Assembly: GCA_038496445.1 (NCBI GenBank)
Contig: JALMLS010000136.1
Location: 1-47,466, forward strand
Direction: 5' to 3'
DNA length: 47,466 bases
From: Trichosphaerium sp. ATCC 40318
Taxonomy: Eukaryota; Discosea; Flabellinia; Trichosidae
The position numbers and the translations under genes were made by a program. This document shows, piece by piece, positions 10,444-18,673 of this stretch. The notes under the pieces are model-generated. The model saw only the letters and a list, made by a program, of their open reading frames with translations. It did not search any database and had not been told where the DNA came from. Position 1 is the first letter of the stretch. Every line of letters begins with the position of its first letter.

Positions 10444-12682
10444 TTAAAAATATTTTCGCTTGTAAAATTTGGAGAACATTTCACTGGTGTACTTGCTCCC
10501 ATAGTCGCCTCCATCCACCTAATAGCGCATTATACAACATCCAGATGTTTTATATTAAATACGTACCGAGGTACCATGTAATTGAGGGAAACGACCAACA
10601 CCATCACTAGGATCAGTATCTTTAATGCAGCCTAACAACAATAAAAAAACTCCAGAAGCTCCACGTGATTGACATTTGTACCTCCTTTCCCGTCAGGTCC
10701 AAAATGAATGCCATCAGGTTCTATGTACTTGCATGAATAAAAACCTTGTTCTAGATTAGCGACTGAGAGAAACAACTAATAATACTGACCCCCTTCGCTA
10801 CCACATGCTTTTGTATAGTTCGCACTTGAACAAGGATTTCCATTACAACTACCCAGCAATGGTGCACAATCATCTAACGCCATTAGTTTACTTACAATTA
10901 GTGTCGCTAATTATACATGCCTGGTTGAGCCCAAGCGCCATGGTATACCCACCTCTCAACATAAGAAGAGTAAGCGGGATAGTTCCAAGTAGTTTCAATA
11001 TCAGAAATTAAATTCATAATCAGGGCTGCAGCTTTCCATGGCTTTTAAAAAAAATAAGTATTCCTTCAATAAGATAACTTAATATGTACTTGTGAGTTAC
11101 AACAGAATTGATAAAAAGAAGTTGGATATGCACCACCATCAATTAGTCTGTAAGGGTCAGCGCAAATCCTACTAAAAGATGAGCTACATGAAGCGTGATT
11201 TGTACTACTGAGCCCATGTTCATCAACGTGCCTGTTACCGTCTCCTGTTACTGAAACCTTCCAATACTCTTCCTCTGAACAACCTACTTCCAATCCCCAT
11301 AAGCCCACTTGATTATTTGCAGTCCCAAAGTAACACTCCTGACTGCCAGTTAGCGTCTACGCAAAACAGCGACAAAACATACTGCATCTTCTTGAAATAC
11401 GTTTAACTTCTGTCCGACATTGCTTGATATTAAGGACTTCAATTCTGTATCATGTAGGAGCCATGCTGTAATAGCCAGAGGAAGTTTCCTTCCTTCATCA
11501 TGACCACCATTAGCTGGCCACTGTGCAACAAAAAGTAAGGAAATAGAGATGTTCTTAAACAGCACCAACCTTCATTCCGTTTCTGAGCATTGAAGCAAAA
11601 TCAATTCCAGCTTGCAGATACCTCACTACTCCACATAGACCAATAGATGACGATAAAACATCAGACTCCATTATGCGTATACCGGCTTGTCCAGTAGCAA
11701 CAGCGATATCAGCGCCCTAGAAGGACATACAAGTAAGTAAGTGAAGACACATTCACATATAAACTACGAACGTATGCTGGCATGTTTTGGATAGGATGCA
11801 TCTTACGCCCTTCGCTATTATTGTAAATTCATGAGAGTCTTGTAAAAGTACAAGTTACATACAAGTTTGTCCTGTGATCCAACTGAACCTTCTCAAACTG
11901 GTTTGCAACATAAGATAAATCGAGAGGGTTTGAAATGCCAGAAGTATCAAGTTTAAGCAACAAACTGGCGTCAACAGATGTTGTACTGATTTTTTTCTTA
12001 TCTTTACCAAAGTAACCGGGTCTAAACGAAAGAGATCCATTGTTTGGCGGAATTGTCTTCACGACCGTTAACACTGCGAAAGAGTTTGTTTCATTTCATC
12101 ACAGGTTTACTTAGTACTAACCTGTTGCTACTTCAAGGCAAGGTCTGCACTCCCCTGGCGCTACACTCACTGTTTTTACAACGGATGAATCACCTGAGAG
12201 GTATATTAGTACTTTAAATCGTTCTTCATACTTACCTTCAACTATCAAAGGTAGCTTTGGCACAAGGGATGCGTTAAAAGTCGAAATACGACTATCAAAT
12301 CCGTTCTGGAAGATTGAGCTTGGGTTTACTTCAAAACCATTTGCTGTCCCTTGAAGAAAAAAAATTAATCACGTGTTACGAAAAGTTTTTTGAAAAAAAG
12401 GCGAAATGACGTGCCAGTAAAGTCTGGGGTTATTTGAGTGATAGTGATAGGTCCAAGGACCCAGAAGTCGCCGTTTGCGTACTGGCCAACTGTGTAAACG
12501 GTGTCAAAGACAAAAGTCATATTGTACTGCGTCACAGAGCGCAACCTTTGCGGTTGTGATAATCCCGGGCACTTTTATTATTAAAAGTTAGTACGACTAG
12601 TTAATTAATATGCATGGTGTACTTGAAGGTTTACTGCTACACAAACTGCAACAAGAGTATAAAGCAAAAGAGTTGTTTTCAT
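10444..12682 (-). CDS. Secreted protein of unknown function, resembling bacterial proteins with a GGH-x-GRK-P motif
   Basis: The ATG at 12682 encodes a signal peptide (MKTTLLLYTLVAVCVAVNLQ). Exon 1 (12623-12682) joins 12415-12571, 12236-12349 and at least eight more. Readable blocks, in order: CPGLSQPQRLRS, FWVLGPITITQITPDFTG, CRPCLEVATVLTVVKTIPP, SLSFRPGYFGKDKK, HPIQNMPAY, ADIAVATGQAGIRIMES, WPANGGHDEGRKLPLAITAW, NNQVGLWGLEVGCSEEEYW, WNYPAYSSYVER, and a Cys-containing C-terminal region with DGIHFGPDGKGGC. The order RPGYFGKDK ... HPIQNMP ... NGGHDEGRKLP recalls a family of uncharacterised secreted bacterial proteins (Planctomycetes-like) as I remember it, which would suggest horizontal transfer or a shared polysaccharide-related fold; this is memory, not a search. 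Intron 2 appears to use a GC donor (GCACGT at 12414-12409): only that choice keeps frame. The last exon and stop (10444) are the best reading, less certain. Confidence 0.75.
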
Positions 12683-12741
12683 TGGAACTTTCTTGTCAAA
12701 AAACAATATTAAGTGACAACAGCTTGAAACCGTTGTGTTTT

Positions 12742-13029
12742 CTAAACACTAGTAGCTGCTTTTTTTACCCCTTTAGTAGAGAATTTAAACGATTTGAACT
12801 GTAATGTTCCACAAGAACGGACAAACAAAACGTGCGGTGTTTTGTATGAGATTGACAGTAATCCTTCACCGTGAAACATTGAAAAAAATAGCCCAGACAA
12901 GCGAGTATCACGTGATAGCTGCTCCACAACCATAAATTGTTCACCTTCTGTTCCAACTAACAACAAAGTGCGACCAGTCAGTTTCTGCACTTTATAAAAC
13001 ATTAACTGCTTTAAATATTCGTTATCCAT
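12742..13029 (-). CDS. Small protein of 95 aa, unknown
   Basis: A single open frame from the ATG at 13029, starting MDNEYLKQLMFYKVQKLTG and ending KGVKKAATSV. It lies only 60 bp upstream of the next minus-strand gene, a spacing normal for this compact cluster. Composition is ordinary protein-like, with alternating hydrophobic residues (TLLLVGTEGEQFMVVEQL) suggesting beta strands; no signal peptide or membrane segment. I recognise no family. It might be the terminal exon of a longer gene, but the region upstream shows nothing obvious. Confidence 0.45.
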   Translation of the reverse strand: MDNEYLKQLMFYKVQKLTGRTLLLVGTEGEQFMVVEQLSRDTRLSGLFFSMFHGEGLLSISYKTPHVLFVRSCGTLQFKSFKFSTKGVKKAATSV

Positions 13030-13595
13030 GTTCTAGTAAGCGGCTATGATGTTCACAAAGTATGGGAAACATTGAATTAAAAACCATTTTTCAGTGAGGT
13101 TTGCATGAGCAGTATTCCAATACAATGTCAATACATGAAGGTGATTTATTCAAAATTAGACCAATACCTCAATCCCAACAAAAGCGGTGCAAGACGATCT
13201 GGAGGAAAGGAACACACGGTCCCTGGCCGATAGCTCTGGCGCAGAGCGAGCATGTGTGAGGTTTATTTACAAAACATGATCGCGAATGCAATAAAATACA
13301 AACAGAGAAAAGAAATTTTTTTTTTTATTTAAAAAAAGGGTGGTAGTGGGAGGGTGATTTCTGCTTGCTATCGTATAAACCTGCTTGAGTCGGTTGTCTG
13401 TCTTTGTTGTATCAGTCCAGTTTGTTCAAACGCCTGAAATGTCTCACATGTTCAGACATGAATTTACAAGTATGTCTCAAGGGTAACACTTGTCTCCATC
13501 AACGTAATATTGCGGAATACTCTGCAACGTATGTGGTTCAAGTCTATATCACAGCCTGCTTCATAACCCGTCGACAGCTTAACTTGGTCTGTTAC
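13030..13595. other. Intergenic, no gene seen
   Basis: A 566-bp gap with a T/A run at about 13315-13336 and a short G-rich stretch after it (ggtggtagtgggagggtga). No tRNA fold or coding stretch recognised. A plus-strand open frame at 13404-13607 has no supporting features. Confidence 0.4.
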
Positions 13596-14717
13596 TTAAC
13601 TCTTTAGTACGAACCCTTTAAGTGACATAATACCCTCATCTGTAATGTTTTTACAGCCTCTCAGGGAAATATATTTGACACCAGCCAGAGCCTTGATACC
13701 TTCATCTGTGATTTGTTTACAATGTTCAAGCCAAATCTTGTGTACTCCAGCAAGTGCCCTTAACCCTTCATCTGTTATATTTGTACTATTGAGAACAATA
13801 GTGTTGACACTGGAAAGAGCTTTCAACCCTTCATCTGTTATGTGTTTACAAGAATCAAGATAAATAGTATGAGTGCCAACAAAAGCTGTTAGCCCTTCAT
13901 CTGTTACACTTGTATCACCAAGATCAATACTATGAACTCCAGTAAGAGCTTTTATCCCTTCATCTGAAATATGTTTACAGCCATACAGAACAATTGTATG
14001 TACTCCAGCAAGTGCTTTTAACCCTTCATCTGTAACACTTGAAAGGCTGAGAGTAATTGTATGAACACCAGAAAGAGCTTTTATCCCTTCATCTGAAATA
14101 TTTTCACAGCCACACAGGTCTATGGTATGTACTCCAGTAAGCGCTTTTAACCCTTCATCTGATATACTTGTACAAGTGAGATCAATACTATGAACTCCAG
14201 AAAGCGGTTTTATCCCTTCATCTGAAATATTGTTACAGCCATACAACGTAATTGTATGTACTCCAGCAAGTGCTTTTAAACCTTCATCTGTTACATATGT
14301 ATCACTGAGATCAATTTCACGAACACCAGCAAATACTTTGACAATAGAATCGGTATTGGATAGCTCCCTCACTTTGATTTTTGTATGCTGGAGAGTACTT
14401 GAATGTTTTAAAACTGATTTTGCTTGCGAGATACTTGCAATACAAACGCTACTGTATCCGATTATATCATGAATGATACATGCAAGCCGATGGCATGTTT
14501 GTGCCACTGCAAACCTCGCTTTTGTCGTTTGACGCAGAATATGTGCTAAAATCTCTGTAGGGAGGTCTAAAACGCTTTCTTGTGCACCTCTATAATGTTA
14601 GAATAGTTTATAGACTAATTAGCACGTGCTAAGTACCTTTGGTCTTTTACGTCCAGTCTGTTTGTTGTCATATGATTTGATCCCACAAACACCGCTGATG
14701 TAAGTTATATTGGCCAT
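13596..14717 (-). CDS. F-box protein with leucine-rich repeats (alternating 22/21-residue units)
   Basis: Likely substrate receptor of an SCF ubiquitin ligase. A short 5' exon from the ATG at 14717 (MANITYISGVCGIKSYDNK) joins through a GT-AG intron (donor GTGCTAATT near 14625) to SVLDLPTEILAHIL, a clear F-box start followed by AQTCHRLACIIHDII. From about residue 115 the rest is a run of about 11 cysteine-type LRRs with the core ITDEGIKALAGVHTIDLSGC. Units alternate between a 22-residue form ending in -GCKN and a 21-residue form ending in -TS or -SS. The whole LRR region is one exon, unlike the heavily interrupted neighbours. The stop at 13596 follows ITDEGIMSLKGFVLKS. Confidence 0.82.
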
Positions 14718-15301
14718 AGAAGAAACGCTTTTCAATAAGCCACTCCTGTTTAAGTTACACAAGCTTGGCAATTTAGTGGATGCAAATAGCTAGAACATTT
14801 TTAACTTCTTAAACGAAATACAGTGCAAAGACCAAATGAAACACGTGTAGTACTGGTAAGGAATGCTTGCAGAGGAGTGTGGTAGCCATTTCACTAAAAA
14901 GAGACACAAAAGATAACTGTTTTGGCATTGATGCGAACTTAGACTTTACGTGCTTGTGATGATTGGTGGTAATCTACTGAATTTTTAAAGACCATGAAGA
15001 AGAAAGCAAAAAATATCACGTTTTCTTCAAGTATTGACTACTTACGCTATCTCACAGATTTCTGGCCTCTTAATATTCGACTACCAAAGCCATAGATACT
15101 AACTTTGCAAGGTTAATTTCGTAAGAAACACAATTGGGAGGATGATTACAATGTCTAGTGGCTCTAGCGCAGCCCTTTTGTTGACTAGGAATATATTAAG
15201 GCACAGGTTCTATTGCTAGTTAAGAAGGAGAAGATGTGTCGGTTGAGATGTATTTATGTTTATTATTAAATAATGATTGTCAAGTACAAAAGCAATTTTA
15301 T
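14718..15301. other. Intergenic, no gene seen
   Basis: A 584-bp AT-rich gap between the F-box/LRR start and the end of the small three-exon gene. No coding stretch, RNA fold or repeat recognised on either strand. Confidence 0.4.
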
Positions 15302-15740
15302 TCAATCAATTTCTATCAGCGTCTTTCCATTCGAATATATTACTTCCTTATAGCCTTGTTTTTGTTTTATATACACAGGATGTGGGATATTGTTTTTGTT
15401 GGCTTGTTTCCGCTGATAATCTACCGAAGATTATTTGATGAAAAAAGAAAGTAAAAATCAATCAGTTGTTGATTTGTTTAACAAGTTAAACCGTACTTTC
15501 TTGTATTGCTTCTTTATACGCTAATTCTAGAGGCTCTATGAGGTCTAGATACTTATCTCTCCTTTGTGGCAGTGGTGGGCTTTAAAGGCGTTAACACAGA
15601 GCTCCTAAAACGATAATGTTGAAATACCTTTGGGTTTGTGAATTTGCTGTTCTATGATAGCGCTGTCCATTATTAGGTTGTGTACTATTGCTTGATTTCT
15701 TTTGATATTGATGATAATTCCAAGGCTGTGGTGACGTCAT
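15302..15740 (-). CDS. Hidden three-exon gene for a 104-aa hydrophilic protein, unknown
   Basis: Found by splicing by eye: exons 15628-15740 (113 nt), 15497-15579 (83 nt) and 15302-15420 (119 nt) total 315 nt, exactly 105 codons with the stop. Introns are GTATTT...AAAG and GTACGG...GTAG. The protein starts MTSPQPWNYHQYQKKSSNS (Gln/Asn/Ser-rich), continues SPPLPQRRDKYLDLIEPLE and LAYKEAIQENYQRKQANKNN (predicted helix), and ends EVIYSNGKTLIEID. No membrane segment. Phases agree at both junctions (2 then 1). I do not recognise the family. Two plus-strand open frames over the same bases, which look like small membrane proteins, are shadows of this gene. Confidence 0.65.
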
Positions 15741-16067
15741 TGTTGTTGATGGTTTTGTTTTTTACACTCTATCTAGGTTTTGCCATGCAAAAACTGTTCA
15801 AGAATCCCAAAGTAGTATGTGCAGATTTTCCTATCCAGAATGTATGTTCGCTATTAAATATGTTAAGATATTAGCCCTAAAACCCAACAAAAAGTTTATC
15901 AATCAGTAAGAAAACAATTCTGCTTACACTTTTCCACCAGTACATCTGTTTATCATAAGTTACAAACCTGACTTGTGTAGATATCTAAGACTTGAACATT
16001 TGTTACCCCTAAAGGAGAAGTACAGCCTCTTTAACCTTTAAATTTAGTTCACTTTTATTGACGTATG

Positions 16068-16946
16068 TTACAACAACCATGTTTTAAAAGAGTTTGGTTC
16101 CAACTCAATATATTCTATGCCCAATGTTTCAACGGATTCTTTCGTAACATAAATGCGTTTACCAACTTCAATAGTTCTTAGTGATGTTAAATATTCCAAA
16201 CATGAGTCTGTGATGTTGGAACAATCGTCAATTCTTAGGTGTTCTACATTAATTAAATGCTTCAAACCTTCATCTGTTATCCTGTGGCAATACACGAGGT
16301 GTAATCTTTTTACTTTTCTCAACGATTTGATTCCGTAATCTGTGATTGATGAGCCATAAAAAATAGTAACTGTGTGAACGTTTCTTAGGTGCTTTAGCCA
16401 TGAGTCTTGTGGTTCACGGAGGGTAATTTGGTGTACACGTGTTAGCGCTTTAATTCCGTTAACAGTAATGTTATGGCAACCAAAAAGGTTAATGGTGTGG
16501 ACTCCAGTGAGTGCCTTTAGTGAAGCATCCGTAATATCTGAGTGTGCCAAGTCAAGATAGTAAAAGATATGTTTCCCTCCTTGTAATAACCGGAGAATAC
16601 AAGCATCTGAACCGCTTGCTTTTTTTATACTTAGAGAGCGAACACCATTAAGTAAAGCCAAGTCGCTCTCTGAAACGTCGTATGCTTCTGAGTGAGGGCC
16701 TTCTATAGTAGTGTTTTTGAGCAATGGGCTGAGTTTACCGCTGAGAAAGTGAACATCTGACGACAAGTTTTTTAATTTGATCCTATCAAGGCCAATAATG
16801 TACCGAATGATATCTTTGAAGCCATGAGAAACCTCAGAAGCCGTAATACGATGGTTTCGGTTTAAATAACGTAAAATATGCGTTAGCGTCTCTGGCGGTA
16901 AGGACTGTTCGGTTTCTTTTATTTCTAATGGTCGCTTAGCTGACAT
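16068..16946 (-). CDS. F-box protein with degenerate leucine-rich repeats
   Basis: Single-exon frame. I place the start at the ATG at 16946 (MSAKRPLEIKETEQ) because the F-box follows directly: SLPPETLTHILRYL and SHGFKDIIRYIIGL; an in-frame ATG at 17018 would add 24 residues. The LRR part is related to the neighbour at 13596-14717 but more diverged: ITDASLKALTGVHTINLFGC, ITVNGIKALTRVHQITL, ITDYGIKSLRKVKRL, ITDEGLKHLINVEHLRI. About eight to nine units, ending EPNSFKTWLL. Likely an SCF substrate receptor; the target is unknown. Its divergence suggests an older copy than the other two LRR genes. Confidence 0.78.
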   Translation of the reverse strand: MSAKRPLEIKETEQSLPPETLTHILRYLNRNHRITASEVSHGFKDIIRYIIGLDRIKLKNLSSDVHFLSGKLSPLLKNTTIEGPHSEAYDVSESDLALLNGVRSLSIKKASGSDACILRLLQGGKHIFYYLDLAHSDITDASLKALTGVHTINLFGCHNITVNGIKALTRVHQITLREPQDSWLKHLRNVHTVTIFYGSSITDYGIKSLRKVKRLHLVYCHRITDEGLKHLINVEHLRIDDCSNITDSCLEYLTSLRTIEVGKRIYVTKESVETLGIEYIELEPNSFKTWLL

Positions 16947-17040
16947 TAAATTGTGAACGATGGTAGATTGTGTCACGTGTTTAAAAAGTAATATTACTTC
17001 AATTGACCCAAACGGCAATGGTTCTCTTTATGTTTTTGAC

Positions 17041-17200
17041 CTTCGAAATTCTCTAGCTTGGATACATTGTTAAACAGGTATCTAGATCTCATCACGAACA
17101 CAACAAGCTAAATAGCAAGATAGTTGGGCAGTGAGTCACTCCTCTCTACATGGTCTTCTCGTTGTATATACAACATATTCGCTGTATAAGAACAAGGACA
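17041..17200. repeat. 5' end of segmental duplication, copy A
   Basis: About 160 bp matching 30088-30215 with small indels: both contain TAGCTTGGATACATTGTTAA and GATAGTTGGGCAGTGAGTCA. It marks the left edge of the duplicated block carrying the ankyrin-PARP gene. Copy A continues to about 27650 with the retrotransposon inside; copy B to about 36720. Confidence 0.8.
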
Positions 17201-17281
17201 TGGGCCTTAACTCACTGACGTAAGTACTTCTACTGAAGTTGTTCAGAGAATAAGCTTAGTATTTTTCACAGCTTTTACAAC

Positions 17282-17849
17282 ATGTCTAAAAGGCGTTCTG
17301 CAGGCTTCGAGCCGTCTAAAATGTTATCAACATCGCTAATAAATACACATGAAGGCACTTGTAGTAGAATCAGACCCGTTAAACAAAGAATGAACTCAAA
17401 TGGAAACGAAATGGGTATCAATCTCCCCCAACATACACTAGAGTGCGTCCCTGCAAATATTAACAATATAAACGGTTCGGGGTTAACGAATACATCAAAG
17501 ACTTAGTTCTTTCATCCTTGCTGACGAGAGTGAATTTGAGAAAGAATTAGCATCGCTGAAGATGCTTCGCAAGGAAGGTTACCTGAATGATGCACAATAT
17601 GTTAACAGACGCAAAGGTTTACTGTTATCTTCAAAACTAGCTAATGAACAACATGTTTACATGGTAACGTTTGTTTATTTGATAGCTTTATTGCAAACTT
17701 ACATTGTCGAAGGTCTTTCAGCCTCGGTGGCAATGGTTATAGTTCAACCCAACCGTTATTGTGTAAACAAATTCCATGCTAATTGTTTTTCAATAAATAA
17801 AATTCAGTCTACAAAGAGTTGCGAAAACAATATCTGCAACCTCATGTAA
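17282..17849 (+). CDS. Possible gene with a SHOCT-like C-terminal segment
   Basis: A first open frame from the ATG at 17282 (MSKRRSAGFEPSKMLSTS) runs to about 17480. A second coding-like stretch at about 17530-17654 reads SEFEKELASLKMLRKEGYLN then DAQYVNRRKGLLLSSKL, which has the spacing of a SHOCT (short C-terminal) domain: a helix, a Gly turn, then Y-x-x-R-R-K-x-L-L. The two probably belong to one gene split by a short intron, but no donor/acceptor pair I tried keeps frame. Copy B of the duplication (30240-30345) keeps only a decayed version of the first part. Tentative. Confidence 0.35.
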
Positions 17850-17899
17850 AATTTACATGGTGAAGTAATGTAAAGTCTGATACTACATTTTATTACAAA

Positions 17900-18170
17900 T
17901 CACGTGATAAAAAAACACACACGCGTGCGATTTACAACTACATCCACAATAGGCGAGTGTATGTGAAAATACTGTATCATGGTCTGTGTAAGGTACAGTT
18001 CGAAACGGTTTACAAACGTTCGAAAAAAGAAAAAAATGTTCGAAAAAATTGTTCGAAAAATCAAAAAGTTCGAAAAAACAATATAAAACACTGCAACCGA
18101 CACTCGCAATACGTGAACTCAAAATTACGTACCAATTTCCTAAAACAAACGTTGCAGAGCTATCACGTGA
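17900..18170 (+). promoter_or_regulatory. Paired TCACGTGATAAAAAA boxes upstream of ankyrin-PARP copy A
   Basis: The palindrome TCACGTGA followed by TAAAAAA occurs at 17900 and again at 18163, about 263 bp apart and 160-430 bp before the predicted ATG at 18334. The same pair, about 275 bp apart, precedes copy B. The core is the E-box CACGTG, bound by bHLH-type factors in many eukaryotes. A regulatory role is inferred from position and conservation. Confidence 0.5.
17998..18080 (+). repeat. Short interspersed TTCGAAAAA repeats
   Basis: Six occurrences of GTTCGAAA, five of them extended to TTCGAAAAA, within about 80 bp and spaced 11-19 bp apart. The same arrangement appears at 31949-32032 in copy B. 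Each centre TTCGAA is a palindrome. Confidence 0.6.
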
Positions 18171-18525
18171 TAAAAAAGCCAAAAGGCACGTAAAAAGCTC
18201 TCGTATACGTTGTCATGTTGAGCGCTAACGGAACATTAACAAACGCGTGAAAAACCACTTTCGATCAAGGAAATGTATTTGACTACCTCCGTCATATCTT
18301 TTTTCTTTGTCGGACTTATCAAGTTTGAGTTGGATGAGTCGGGAGGTAGTTAGATTAACGCCTTTTTAATTATTTTTTTTAGCAAAGTGAGGAAAACGGA
18401 AAACCAAGAAGTATAACATCTGCGGTTGCATATCATGTTACACCGAGACTTAAAAGGTATTGTTGTTACCAAGTCCTTAAATATAATAATATTACCTAGC
18501 CGAACTGAAGAAACTTGGATCAGCA

Positions 18526-18540
18526 CTGCGCAAGCTTAAT
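18526..18540. repeat. Target-site duplication, left copy
   Basis: CTGCGCAAGCTTAAT, identical to 22869-22883 on the far side of the retrotransposon. Removing the element and one copy restores an uninterrupted coding exon. Confidence 0.9.
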
Positions 18541-18673
18541 TTTTTTTTTTATTAAGTCAGTTTATTGACACGACGGTACATTCCGCACATGTTTACACAT
18601 GAAGTACAGCAAAAACTAAGGGTTACGATCCCTTCGCCGTTAAACGATTAAATAGGTGGACCACACCTGCTAG

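Noticed and set aside
11355-11392. A 26-nt intron in the secreted-protein gene
   Set aside because: A 44-nt alternative with a CTAAC branch motif and acceptor after GGCAGTCAG also keeps frame and better fits the other introns.
15236-15874. Two plus-strand open frames that look like small membrane proteins
   Set aside because: They lie on the opposite strand of a three-exon gene whose splicing fits to the base; the hydrophobicity is a mirror effect of its AT-rich codons.
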